Shown here piece after piece: positions 1 to 11,053 of a stretch of DNA of 13,122 nt (position 1 is its first letter; every line of letters begins with the position of its first letter). The translations under genes and the position numbers were made by a program. The DNA comes from Desulfobacula sp. (GTDB taxonomy: Bacteria; Desulfobacterota; Desulfobacteria; Desulfobacterales; Desulfobacteraceae), in assembly GCA_023144585.1 (NCBI GenBank), contig JAGLFI010000003.1, forward strand, positions 1 to 13,122. Reading direction: 5' to 3'. Under the pieces are notes generated by a model that saw only the letters and a program-made list of their open reading frames with translations, was not told the origin of the DNA and searched no databases.

Positions 1-1
1 A

Positions 2-58
2 AATTGTAGTGGTAATCTTACTAATTTTGTTAAAAGAGTTGTTTTTGAATTAATATAG
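2..58 (+). CDS. Possible 3' tail of an upstream gene (frame ambiguous)
   Basis: Two frames are open from the left edge. Frame 2 runs to TAG at 56-58 and encodes a mixed polar/hydrophobic tail ending in NFVKRVVFELI. Frame 3 runs to TAA at 51-53 and encodes a very hydrophobic tail ending in LLKELFLN. I favour frame 2 because its composition is more protein-like, but 18 codons cannot settle it. In related deltaproteobacteria mfd often precedes SurA-like genes (known context, from memory), so an Mfd C-terminus is a guess only. Either way the tail would end less than 25 nt before the next start, suggesting the following genes belong to a longer transcript. Confidence 0.25.
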   Translation, partial: NCSGNLTNFVKRVVFELI

Positions 59-75
59 AGGTCGGGATAAAAATA

Positions 76-822
76 TTGGTGAGTATTTTAAAAAAGAGTT
101 TCATCGGCTGGATTTTTATATATGGTGCTCTGAGTCTTATGGGCTGTAGTGAGTCTGAAAAAGCAACGGTCCCTCAGTATTTAATCAAAACGCCAGTAAT
201 GATTATTACCAACTCTGATTTTTTAGAAGAGCTTGATTTGAAAAGGACGGCATATCCATACAATATTAATGAAAATTCTGCAGAATATAATGAAATGGTG
301 ATCCATCTTGTTAAAATGCTTTCTGAAGAGATCATTCTTCTCAGTGCTGCTGCTGATAAGAGTGTGATTGTAACAGATCAGGATGTCGAATTGGCTGAGG
401 ATGAATTTAAAAAAGATTATCCGGAAGACAGCTTTGATCAGATTTTATTAAAAAATGCTTTATCATACTCTTTTTGGAAAAAACGATTCAAGAAAAATAT
501 GATCATAGACAAACTCATTGATCAGGAACTCAAACAAAAAATTGAAATAACATCCCGGGATATTGTGGAGTTTTACAAGAAGTATCATCGTGACGATGCT
601 CAGAATACTGAGAATAAAGCCGGGGGTTTAAAAAAGAATGCGACTGAAAAAGAGCTGATAGACAGGCTTCGGTTGCAAAAGACCCAGGATCATTACGATG
701 AATGGATACAACAACTCGGTAATGATTATCCTGTTGAAATCAATAGGGAAGAATTAAAAACTTTTTTAATAGATATTGAGAAAACCCAAGGAAGTGAAAA
801 TGCCACGGATAAGAGCAAATAA
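76..822 (+). CDS. SurA-like chaperone lipoprotein without a parvulin domain
   Basis: A 248-residue predicted lipoprotein. A basic start and a hydrophobic stretch (8-23) end in a lipobox, Leu-Met-Gly-Cys with the acylated Cys at 24, so it should sit on the periplasmic face of a membrane. Residues about 70-170 resemble the helical N-terminal domain of SurA/PpiC-type chaperones: long amphipathic helices with IVTDQDVELAEDEF and ITSRDIVEFYKKY. The C-terminal helix (about 190-222, ending DEWIQQLGNDYPVEI) matches the segment that follows the parvulin domain in such proteins. Only about 20 polar residues join the two parts, so the catalytic domain is missing and a chaperone-only role is inferred. The start is TTG at 76 or GTG at 79; no ATG is available, and an AGAGGT ribosome site lies at 57-62. 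The last 23 nt overlap the next gene, a full SurA-type isomerase, which implies translational coupling and a paired function in outer-membrane protein folding. Confidence 0.8.
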   Translation: MVSILKKSFIGWIFIYGALSLMGCSESEKATVPQYLIKTPVMIITNSDFLEELDLKRTAYPYNINENSAEYNEMVIHLVKMLSEEIILLSAAADKSVIVTDQDVELAEDEFKKDYPEDSFDQILLKNALSYSFWKKRFKKNMIIDKLIDQELKQKIEITSRDIVEFYKKYHRDDAQNTENKAGGLKKNATEKELIDRLRLQKTQDHYDEWIQQLGNDYPVEINREELKTFLIDIEKTQGSENATDKSK

Positions 823-1753
823 AATTAGTTGGATTGTTTTTTCTTCGATGATAATAAGCGTTAGCTTTTGTTGGACGGTATCAGCAGATATGGTCGACAG
901 GATTGTTGCCATTGTCAATGATGATGTAGTCACTTTGGTTCAGTTAAACAAAGAAACATCTCCATATATAAAAAATATCGGGTCTTCGGAATATTCAGCT
1001 GAGAAGAAAAAAGAGATGGTGCAGACAATCAATAAAAAGATACTCAACGCACTGGTTGACCAATCATTAACCCAGCAGGAAGCAAAAAAGTATCATATCA
1101 ATGTATCTGATATTGAAATTGATAATGCAGTAGAAAATGTAAAAAGCTCCAGATCACTGACCCAGGAAGAATTTGAGAAAGCTCTGGAAAAGGAGGGACT
1201 CATCTTAAAAGAATATCGCGAAAACGTCAAAAAACAGATATTACAAGCCAAGCTGATCAACCATGCGGTAAAATCAAAAGTAATTATAACGGAATCTGAA
1301 ATTAAAAAATCATATGAAGCCAATATGGAAAAATATTCCGGCAAAAAAAAGTATCACTTAAGAAATATCCTTATGGGCAATGAAGATGAGATTAAAGAGG
1401 TTAAAAAGAAATTGGATAAAAACAAGAAATTTATATTTCTTGCAAAAAAATACTCAATCGCATCCAATGCCTCAGATAGCGGAGACCTTGGGACATTTGA
1501 TATCAGTAATTTTTCTAAAAATATTAAAGATAGCATATCAACATTAAATAAAGGCGAGTATACAAATGGGATCTCGACCGCGCAGGGATTTCAGATTTTT
1601 TATGTAGAAGATATTGTTATAGAAGGGGTCAAAACATTAGACCAAGCCTATGATGAAATTCATGCAACCTTATACAATGAGCAGGTTGAAAAAAATTTTA
1701 AAACCTGGCTTGAATCATTAAAGAAAAAGGCGCATATAAAAATTATGCTTTAA
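800..1753 (+). CDS. SurA-type periplasmic peptidyl-prolyl cis-trans isomerase
   Basis: A 317-residue secreted folding factor. A signal peptide (1-29, cleavage after Val-Ser-Ala) is followed by the typical SurA opening, VDRIVAIVNDDVVTLVQL (32-49), then a helical chaperone domain to about 180 and one parvulin rotamase domain (about 184-272). That domain contains HLRNILM, FIFLAKKYSIAS, SGDLGTF and the GEYTNGISTAQGFQIFYVED end strand. A C-terminal helix with FKTWLESLKKKAHIKI follows. E. coli SurA has two parvulin domains; this protein has one, as is common in deltaproteobacteria. It should help fold outer-membrane proteins in the periplasm. I chose ATG 800 because AAGGAAG at 788-794 lies five bases upstream; an in-frame TTG at 776 would add eight residues before the signal peptide. 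It overlaps the preceding lipoprotein gene by 23 nt. Confidence 0.9.
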   Translation: MPRIRANKISWIVFSSMIISVSFCWTVSADMVDRIVAIVNDDVVTLVQLNKETSPYIKNIGSSEYSAEKKKEMVQTINKKILNALVDQSLTQQEAKKYHINVSDIEIDNAVENVKSSRSLTQEEFEKALEKEGLILKEYRENVKKQILQAKLINHAVKSKVIITESEIKKSYEANMEKYSGKKKYHLRNILMGNEDEIKEVKKKLDKNKKFIFLAKKYSIASNASDSGDLGTFDISNFSKNIKDSISTLNKGEYTNGISTAQGFQIFYVEDIVIEGVKTLDQAYDEIHATLYNEQVEKNFKTWLESLKKKAHIKIML

Positions 1754-1786
1754 TTCTATCTTTAGCCTTGTTGGACGGGGAAAATC

Positions 1787-3151
1787 ATGCACAATGAACG
1801 GATAAAAATTCTAAATACCAGTTTAACAAGACTGTTACGGCGCGGAGCAACCAAACAGTTGCTCAATATTATTAAAAAAACCCATATGGCAGATCTTTCC
1901 ATTGCCTTTAAAGATCTGTCTGTTGATAACCGTGAAAAACTGTTTGACCTTATGCATGATCCGGAACAAATCGGTCTTCTCTTTTCCCTGCTGGATGAGA
2001 CTCTTTTCATAGAGTTTGTAAAAAATGTAGAATTTCATAAGCTCGTTGATATATTCGATCACATGCCTTCTGATGATGCCGCATCCCTTTTAACTCTTCT
2101 GGATGAAGAGCTTTCGGATCAGATTCTTTCAAAGATGCAGAAAGAAGAATCAGATAATGTCGAGCAGCTGATGAGCTATGGAGAAGATACTGCCGGCAGC
2201 CTCATGGTAACCGATTTTATCGCACTGGAAGAGGAAGTGGGTGCCAAACAGGCCATTGAAACATTACAGAACAAGTATCTGGATGTTGAAATGCCGTTTT
2301 ATATCTATGTAGTTGATGAATATGGGAAATTGGTTGGGGTTAGTTCGTTACGGCAGTTGGTTGTTGTACATTCCCAAAAACCATTAAAAGAATTTATGGC
2401 AAAAGACCTTGTCACGGTAAAACCCTATACGGACAGGGAAGAGGTGGCAAGGCTGGTGGCAAGGTATGATTATCTGGCAGTCCCTGTTGTGGATGATGAT
2501 AACAAGATTGTAGGAATTGTAACCGTTGATGATGTTATTGACATTCTTCATGAAGCTGCAACCGAAGATATGTTGAAAATGGCAGGTGTGGGAGAAGAAT
2601 ACATTGAAACCCAGTCTATCCTTGGGGGGACACGAATTCGTCTGCCCTGGTTGTTTGCAAGTTTTTTAGGGGGTGTGGCGGCTTTTTTTATTATAGGAGG
2701 ATTTGAGGAAAATCTTGCAAAATTCACGAGTCTGGCTGCGTTTATTCCTGTTATTATGGGGATGGGGGGTAATATCGGCACCCAGAGTTCCACCATCGTC
2801 GTCCGGGGTATTGCCACAGGGAGAATTGATCTTCAGGATTTTTCCAAAGTTGTCTTAAAAGAACTTGCAGTCGGGTTGATTCTGGGTGTTATATACGGTC
2901 TTTTCATCGGAGTTATCGCGAGATTTGCTTTTGCATCAGAGCTGTTTGCTTTGCCCCTGGCATTTGCAGTTGGGCTTGCCATCCTGTCTTCTATGTCCAT
3001 TGCAGCACTTGTGGGTTCCATGGTTCCGCTTATTTTTGAAAGACTCAATATCGATCCTGCCGTTGCAACAGGGCCTATTGTCACAACTTCCATTGATATT
3101 GTCAGTGTGTATTGTTATTTTATGATAGCAAGTCTTCTTTTAGGTTTTTAG
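1787..3151 (+). CDS. mgtE: Magnesium transporter MgtE
   Basis: 454 residues, the normal size for MgtE, the inner-membrane Mg2+-gated Mg2+ channel. The order is a helical-repeat N domain (about 10-135, with SDDAASLLTLLDEE), two CBS domains (about 138-200 and 202-262; FYIYVVDEYGKLVGVSSLR and AVPVVDDDNKIVGIVTVDDV), a plug helix, and five membrane segments from 286 to 454. The signature GMGGNIGTQSSTIVVRGIAT is at 325-344. Asp437 in the last membrane segment (GPIVTTSIDIVSV) matches the pore aspartate of Thermus MgtE by position. The acidic residues in the N and CBS domains fit the family's Mg2+-sensing role. The start ATG has a GGGG-type site 6-10 bases upstream. The 33-nt gap before the gene is too short for an M-box riboswitch, so it is probably expressed with its neighbours. 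Confidence 0.96.
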   Translation: MHNERIKILNTSLTRLLRRGATKQLLNIIKKTHMADLSIAFKDLSVDNREKLFDLMHDPEQIGLLFSLLDETLFIEFVKNVEFHKLVDIFDHMPSDDAASLLTLLDEELSDQILSKMQKEESDNVEQLMSYGEDTAGSLMVTDFIALEEEVGAKQAIETLQNKYLDVEMPFYIYVVDEYGKLVGVSSLRQLVVVHSQKPLKEFMAKDLVTVKPYTDREEVARLVARYDYLAVPVVDDDNKIVGIVTVDDVIDILHEAATEDMLKMAGVGEEYIETQSILGGTRIRLPWLFASFLGGVAAFFIIGGFEENLAKFTSLAAFIPVIMGMGGNIGTQSSTIVVRGIATGRIDLQDFSKVVLKELAVGLILGVIYGLFIGVIARFAFASELFALPLAFAVGLAILSSMSIAALVGSMVPLIFERLNIDPAVATGPIVTTSIDIVSVYCYFMIASLLLGF

Positions 3152-3166
3152 AGCGGTTTTTGTTAT

Positions 3167-3946
3167 ATGCCTGATTTCTCAACAGATGCCATATTACTTC
3201 GAAAAATTGCATATGGCGACCATGATTTCATCATCAGTTTCCTAACTAAATCCAAAGGGAAGATATCAGTTATTGCCAAAAATGCAAAAAAGAGTGTTAA
3301 ACGGTTTTCAGGGACTTTGGATCTTTTTTTTGTCAATCAAATACACTGCACTTTCCCTAAAAAAAAGAAAAATGGTTTGATAATACTTTCCCAGGCGGAA
3401 CTTGAAAACGGATTTGCAAATATTAGGTATGATGTTTTTAAAACAGCCTATGCCAGCTTCTGGGTTGAGCTGGTTCATTTCTGGCTGGAGGAAGATAAAG
3501 TCCAGTCGGATTTGTATGATCTGCTGTTATTTTCTCTTGATGCATTAAATACAGGAACCATACCCAAAGAAGTATTAAGTCTTCTTTTCCAGATCAGATT
3601 TATGAGTATATCCGGATTTTCTCCTAATATTGAAAATTGTGATATATGTAAAACACCTGTTGATTTTATTGATCAAAAAAGTATCAGGTTTGATTTTAAA
3701 GAAGGCCGGATCATTTGTCAAAATTGTGATAAAGCAAGGTCAAAATATGGCATGACCATTTCAAAAGGCACTTTAAAACAGTTTTTCTGGATAAATAACA
3801 GTGATATCAGCAAGGCTGACAGAATCAGATTTTCAGACTTTGCCATAAAAGAGGGAACCAGACTTTTGGAAGCCTTTATTCCGTTTCATATGGGAAGGGA
3901 TTTTAAAAGCCTGCACTTTTTAAAACGAATAAGACCCCAAAAATGA
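3167..3946 (+). CDS. recO: DNA repair protein RecO
   Basis: 259 residues, the usual RecO length. RecO anneals single strands and, with RecR, loads RecA on SSB-coated DNA in RecF-pathway gap repair. The N-terminal OB fold (about 1-80) begins STDAILLRKIAYGDHDFIISFLT and contains GKISVIAKNAKKSVKRFSG, typical of the family. A helical domain follows, then a zinc-ribbon with Cys158-x2-Cys161 and Cys184-x2-Cys187 placed after the SGFSPNIENCDIC signature, and a C-terminal helix ending HFLKRI. The intact four-Cys site differs from E. coli RecO but is normal in many other bacteria. The gene starts 15 nt after mgtE, with GAGCGG at 3151-3156 as a weak ribosome site, and lies in the same gene train as ligA, so two DNA-repair genes are present. 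Confidence 0.95.
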   Translation: MPDFSTDAILLRKIAYGDHDFIISFLTKSKGKISVIAKNAKKSVKRFSGTLDLFFVNQIHCTFPKKKKNGLIILSQAELENGFANIRYDVFKTAYASFWVELVHFWLEEDKVQSDLYDLLLFSLDALNTGTIPKEVLSLLFQIRFMSISGFSPNIENCDICKTPVDFIDQKSIRFDFKEGRIICQNCDKARSKYGMTISKGTLKQFFWINNSDISKADRIRFSDFAIKEGTRLLEAFIPFHMGRDFKSLHFLKRIRPQK

Positions 3947-3956
3947 CTTTGGAAAA

Positions 3957-4997
3957 ATGAATTTAAAAAAACAATTGGAGCATCATCAAATCCATACATC
4001 CGTCCCCTGCAGGGTGGATCTTGGTGGTACGCTGGATATCAGTACAATGTTCCTTCCGTTAAATCATTTGTCCCCGTCCAGTTTTAATATTGCTTTAGAC
4101 TTAAGGACTGTCGTATCTCTTTCTCCTTGGCAAAAAGGATTTATCAAGGTTTCCTCAAAGGGATTTGAAAGCGCAGTTTTCAAAAAAGATGAATCTTTGT
4201 TTCATCATCCCATGGAATTGATGTTTGCCTGCGCAGCCTATTTTGATGCCCACGGCGTTCATATCAAAATCAACTCTGCCTCACCGCCAAGAAGTGCTCT
4301 GGGTGGATCTTCCGTTGCTGCAGTCGCCATTATTTCTGCATTTTATAAAGCAGTTGACAACCCAATAGACCCCGAACGGATTGCCTGGCTTGCTCATTAT
4401 ATAGAAGCCAGTGTGGCAGGAGTCCCCTGCGGTATGCAGGATCAGCTTGCGGCTGCTTTTGGAGGGGTGAATCAATGGTTTTGGAGAATGGGAAAGATTT
4501 CTCCTGAATTTGAACAGAGGCCTGTGTTTGAGCATGAAGACGATATGAAAGCGTTTAATTTAAATATTCTTATTGCATATTGCGGAATTCCTCATGTATC
4601 AAAAGATATTAATAAACAATGGATTGACTCTTTTGTTTGTGGTGAAACAAGATCGGTTTTTAAGAAAATTGCAAATTTAACTAATCAATTTTCAAAGGCT
4701 GTAAAAAACAGAAACTTCAGGCAAGCAGCGGATCTTATGAATCAGGAAACAAAATTAAGACTTGAAATGACACCTGATGTGCTTGACAATACCGGTAAAA
4801 AGTTGTTTGAAAAGGCAATAAGTTGTAACTGCGGTGCAAGATTTACCGGTGCCGGGGGAGGTGGGTGTCTCTGGGCAGTCGGAAAGGCTTTAGATATTGA
4901 AAACTTAAACCCCTTGTGGCAGGATATACTCAATGATGTTGAAGATGCAAAAATCCTTGACACAAAAATTGAGAACAAAGGAATTATAATACTTTAA
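3957..4997 (+). CDS. GHMP-family sugar kinase (galactokinase/heptose kinase-like)
   Basis: 346 residues with the three GHMP motifs. Motif 1 is PCRVDLGGTLDIS (17-29). Motif 2, the ATP-binding glycine-rich loop, is SPPRSALGGSSVAAVAII (109-126). Motif 3 is RFTGAGGGGCLWAV (295-308). GMQDQLAAAFGGVN (159-172) resembles the Gly-x-Gln-Asp-Gln stretch of heptose-7-phosphate kinase (HddA) and galactokinase-like proteins; the Asp there is the likely catalytic base. The protein should phosphorylate a sugar or sugar-like alcohol using ATP in the cytoplasm, but the substrate cannot be read from sequence. No other sugar-pathway gene is nearby: recO ends 10 nt upstream and glyQ starts 33 nt downstream. The family is sure; HddA, galactokinase, fucokinase-like and mevalonate-type roles remain open, with mevalonate the least likely. 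Confidence 0.85.
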   Translation: MNLKKQLEHHQIHTSVPCRVDLGGTLDISTMFLPLNHLSPSSFNIALDLRTVVSLSPWQKGFIKVSSKGFESAVFKKDESLFHHPMELMFACAAYFDAHGVHIKINSASPPRSALGGSSVAAVAIISAFYKAVDNPIDPERIAWLAHYIEASVAGVPCGMQDQLAAAFGGVNQWFWRMGKISPEFEQRPVFEHEDDMKAFNLNILIAYCGIPHVSKDINKQWIDSFVCGETRSVFKKIANLTNQFSKAVKNRNFRQAADLMNQETKLRLEMTPDVLDNTGKKLFEKAISCNCGARFTGAGGGGCLWAVGKALDIENLNPLWQDILNDVEDAKILDTKIENKGIIIL

Positions 4998-5004
4998 CTA
5001 TAAT
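4957..5004 (+). promoter_or_regulatory. Candidate internal promoter before glyQ
   Basis: A perfect TTGACA (4957-4962) and two perfect TATAAT hexamers (4985-4990 and 4999-5004) lie at the end of the kinase gene and in the gap before glyQ. The spacers are 22 and 36 nt, longer than the sigma70 optimum, so the TTGACA may be chance. The second TATAAT could serve a start near 5011, leaving a short leader with the GGAG site at 5023-5026. The AT-rich setting makes chance TATAAT matches fairly common. Confidence 0.25.
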
Positions 5005-5030
5005 TTTTTATTTAAAAAAAGTGGAGTAAA

Positions 5031-5912
5031 ATGAATTTTCAAGATGTAATTTTAAACCTGAACAATTTCTGGGCTCAGCGGGGTTGTGTTCTCATTCAAT
5101 CCTATGACATGGAAGTGGGTGCCGGGACATTTCATCCCACCACACTTTTAAAGGCTCTTGGACCTGCACCATGGAAGGTTGCCTATGTGCAGCCATCAAG
5201 ACGACCCACCGACGGCCGGTATGGCGAGAATCCCAACAGGCTCCAGCATTATTATCAGTATCAAGTAATCTTAAAGCCTTCTCCTCCTGATGTTCAGCAA
5301 TTATACCTGGATTCTCTGAAAATCCTTGGTGTTGATCCCCTTGAACATGATATTCGGTTTATTGAAGACGACTGGGAATCTCCGACCCTTGGTGCATCAG
5401 GACTTGGATGGGAAGTCTGTCTGGACGGTATGGAAGTCAGCCAGTTTACTTATTTTCAGATGACCGGAAGTGTGGAAGTAAACCCTGTGCCGGTTGAATT
5501 GACATATGGTCTGGAGCGCATCTGCATGTATCTGCAGGGTGTGGATAATGTATTTGATCTTAAATGGAACAATGACATTACCTACAGAGATGTCTATCAC
5601 CAGCAGGAAGTAGAACAGTCAACCTATAATTTTGAAATTGCAGATGTGGCGATGCTGTTTGACCTGTTTAAAAAATATGAAGCTGAAGCCCATCGTATTG
5701 TCAAAGAAGGGCTTGTTATTCCTGCCTATGAATATTGTTTAAAATGTTCTCATACCTTTAATCTTCTGGATGCACGCGGTGCCATCAGTGTGACCGAAAG
5801 AACAGGATATATTAAACGTATCAGGGATATTGCAAGGGTGTGCTCCAAAGCATATCTTATACAAAGGCAAGAAATGGGACATCCGTTATTAAAGAATGGA
5901 GAGGCAAATTAA
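5031..5912 (+). CDS. glyQ: Glycyl-tRNA synthetase alpha subunit
   Basis: 293 residues, the normal GlyQ length. It is the catalytic half of the bacterial alpha2beta2 glycyl-tRNA synthetase and forms glycyl-adenylate and then Gly-tRNA(Gly) in the cytoplasm. Family hallmarks are plain: [19 protein letters not shown] at the start, [20 protein letters not shown] (53-72), the [19 protein letters not shown] block (111-129) and the class II motif 3-like [12 protein letters not shown] (159-170). The ATG has GGAG four bases upstream. It is followed after one base by glyS, giving a coupled pair that makes the two subunits together. Confidence 0.98.
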   Translation: MNFQDVILNLNNFWAQRGCVLIQSYDMEVGAGTFHPTTLLKALGPAPWKVAYVQPSRRPTDGRYGENPNRLQHYYQYQVILKPSPPDVQQLYLDSLKILGVDPLEHDIRFIEDDWESPTLGASGLGWEVCLDGMEVSQFTYFQMTGSVEVNPVPVELTYGLERICMYLQGVDNVFDLKWNNDITYRDVYHQQEVEQSTYNFEIADVAMLFDLFKKYEAEAHRIVKEGLVIPAYEYCLKCSHTFNLLDARGAISVTERTGYIKRIRDIARVCSKAYLIQRQEMGHPLLKNGEAN

Positions 5913-5913
5913 A

Positions 5914-7989
5914 ATGAATACACTTTTAATTGAAATAGGCGCAGAAGAGATCCCGGCCGGTTATATTATCCCTGCTTTGAATGCTTTTAAAGAGAATATC
6001 CTTTCTGCTTTAGACAGATTAAGAATAGACCACGGCACTGCCCATATATTCGGAACGCCCAGACGTCTTGCTTTAATGGTGAAAAATGTCGCAGATATGC
6101 AGAATTTAAAAACATCAACCATTAAAGGTCCGCCTGAAAGGATTAGGTTTGATGAGAATGGCAACCCAACCATTGCGGCAGAAAAATTTGCTTCCAAAGC
6201 AGGCATCACAATGGATCAAATTAAAATTGAAGAGACATCAAAGGGGAGATATCTGACCGCAGTTATCCAAGAAAAATGTGAGTCGTCCGTCTCTATTCTT
6301 GAAAGCCTTCTTGAAAAAGAAATTTTATCCATTCCGTTTCCTAAACGGATGCGGTGGGGAGATTTGTCCATTAGTTTTGCCCGGCCCATTATTTCTTTGG
6401 TGGGATTTTTGGGAGAAAAAATTCTTGATTTCAAAGTGGGTAATATAAAATCTTCTTCTCATATCCTGGGACATCAATTCATGTACCCTGGAAAAGTAAA
6501 GATCGAATCAGCAGACAATTATATAGAGGTTGCTGAATCAGTCGGTGTTATTCCGGATATTGAGAAAAGAAAGGCCATTATGATAAAGGCTGTTGAGGCT
6601 TGCGCAAATGAGCATCACGCACAGATCCTTGAAGATGATGAACTGATCAATATGGTGACAAACCTTGTGGAATCCCCATTCCCTGTTGTGGGGAAGTTTG
6701 ATGATGAGTTTCTTGAAGTGCCGGATGAGGTTTTGATCACGGCCATGAGAGAACACCAGAAATATTTTGCCATGACAGACGAAGACGGTAATTTAAAACC
6801 CTTGTTCATAGCTGTTAACAACACAAGAGCAAAAGATATGCAGCTTGTGGCAAAAGGACATGAAACAGTGCTGCGTGCCCGTTTGTCCGATGCAAAATTT
6901 TTCTATGAGGCAGATCTTGAGTCTTCTATGGATGAGTTTGCAGAGAAGCTTAAAAATGTCACCTTTCAGGAGAAACTTGGAACGGTTTATAATAAAACTT
7001 TGCGGATTGGAAACCTTGTCCAGTATCTTGCCGAAGAATCATCCTATGAGGATAAGGATGGCTTGAAGCTCAATGTTACAAGGGCTGCTCAAATTTGCAA
7101 GGCAGACCTTGTCAGCCAGATAGTCATAGAATTCACAAAACTCCAGGGTCTTATCGGCAGGGCCTATGCTTTAAAAGCCGGGGAAAAAGAAGATGTTGCC
7201 TCTGCCATTGAACAGCACTACAGACCTGTCTATTCCGGCGGCAAACTGCCTGAAAATCCCACAGCCTGTCTTTTGGCTATTGCAGACAAACTGGATACCA
7301 TTTGCGGATGTTTTTCAGTTGATTTGATTCCCACCGGCGGTACAGATCCTTATGCATTGAGACGTCAGGGAATTGGTATCATCCAGATAATGCTGAAAGA
7401 AAATCTGGTTTTCTCGTTTACTGCCATGATTGATAAAGGGCTTGAAGCATTTGGTGATGATGCAGCAAAAAAAGCAGAGCTGTCTTTGAAAATCATAGCG
7501 TTTTTTAAAAAAAGAATGGTGAATATTTTAATGGATACGGGTTTATCAAAAGAAACGGTTAATTCAGCACTCTGGGCATCCTTTGATAATCTTCCGGATG
7601 TTGTTTTAAGGGCCAGAGCTCTGGAATCTTTAAGAAGGCAGCCGGATTTTGAACCGCTGTCCATTACGTTTAAAAGGGTTGAAAATATTCTTAAAAAAGC
7701 AAATGCAAAAGCTCTGTTACCAGTGGATGAAAGCCTTTTTGAAGATCCGTCGGAAAAAGGATTGTTTAGTGCTGTCAATGAGGTCGGTCAAATCGTAGAA
7801 GGTTTGATTCAAGAAGGAAATTATGATAAAGCACTCTCGCATATTGCCACTTTAAGACCCAAAGTGGATACTTTTTTTGATGATGTTATGGTAATGGCAG
7901 AGGACGCAAAATTAAGACAAAACAAGATGGCTCTGTTATCATCAGTGTCAGGATTATTTAAAAATATTGCAAATTTTTCTATGATATAA
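5914..7989 (+). CDS. glyS: Glycyl-tRNA synthetase beta subunit
   Basis: 691 residues, full GlyS length. The beta subunit binds tRNA(Gly) and is required for charging by GlyQ. The N-terminus MNTLLIEIGAEEIPAGY is the family opening, which is why ATG 5914 is preferred over ATG 5896: the site GGAGAGG (5898-5904) sits nine bases upstream of 5914 and would lie inside the longer version. Other marks are SFARPI (154-159), REHQKYFAMTDEDGNLKP (279-296), IADKLDTICGCF (456-467) and PTGGTDPYALRRQGIGI (473-489), both in the HD-like region, then a DALR-type anticodon-binding end with VDTFFDDVMVMAED (651-664). No interruption is visible. It starts one base after the glyQ stop. Confidence 0.97.
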   Translation: MNTLLIEIGAEEIPAGYIIPALNAFKENILSALDRLRIDHGTAHIFGTPRRLALMVKNVADMQNLKTSTIKGPPERIRFDENGNPTIAAEKFASKAGITMDQIKIEETSKGRYLTAVIQEKCESSVSILESLLEKEILSIPFPKRMRWGDLSISFARPIISLVGFLGEKILDFKVGNIKSSSHILGHQFMYPGKVKIESADNYIEVAESVGVIPDIEKRKAIMIKAVEACANEHHAQILEDDELINMVTNLVESPFPVVGKFDDEFLEVPDEVLITAMREHQKYFAMTDEDGNLKPLFIAVNNTRAKDMQLVAKGHETVLRARLSDAKFFYEADLESSMDEFAEKLKNVTFQEKLGTVYNKTLRIGNLVQYLAEESSYEDKDGLKLNVTRAAQICKADLVSQIVIEFTKLQGLIGRAYALKAGEKEDVASAIEQHYRPVYSGGKLPENPTACLLAIADKLDTICGCFSVDLIPTGGTDPYALRRQGIGIIQIMLKENLVFSFTAMIDKGLEAFGDDAAKKAELSLKIIAFFKKRMVNILMDTGLSKETVNSALWASFDNLPDVVLRARALESLRRQPDFEPLSITFKRVENILKKANAKALLPVDESLFEDPSEKGLFSAVNEVGQIVEGLIQEGNYDKALSHIATLRPKVDTFFDDVMVMAEDAKLRQNKMALLSSVSGLFKNIANFSMI

Positions 7990-8239
7990 AATTTGAGTGT
8001 GGAGGTAAGATATATGGCAGGATATGATCCTGAAAAGGATAAAAAATTAAAAGAATGGAAAAATGATGAGACCGGACTTCTTATTTCGATTCATCAATAT
8101 GGAGACGGAGAACCAAAAGTTCAGGTGGGACCCAGAATTTTAAAAAAGAAAGACGGGACTGACAGGGCGCCTTCAAAGGCAGGCAGGCTTTCCATTGAAG
8201 ACATTGCGTGGCTTTATGATATTATTGATGAGGTAAAGG

Positions 8240-11039
<2,800 letters not shown>

Positions 11040-11053
11040 AGTTTTAATAGTAT

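Noticed and set aside
27-56. Promoter-like TTGTTA (27-32) and TAATAT (51-56) before the first gene
   Set aside because: Each hexamer matches the consensus at only four of six places in very AT-rich DNA, and the region may be the coding end of an upstream gene. It is too weak to call.
1754-1786. M-box magnesium riboswitch before mgtE
   Set aside because: The gap is only 33 nt, far too short for an M-box, and no characteristic structure is visible.
4991-5020. Hairpin/terminator between the GHMP kinase and glyQ (ACTTTAA pairing with TTAAAAAAAGT)
   Set aside because: Only A-T pairs with mismatches and no stable stem; more likely simple AT-rich spacer.
7365-7778. Long antisense open frame (137 codons) inside glyS
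   Set aside because: It lies wholly opposite strongly conserved glyS sequence, has no recognisable motif, and is rich in Ser, Leu and Phe as expected of a shadow frame.
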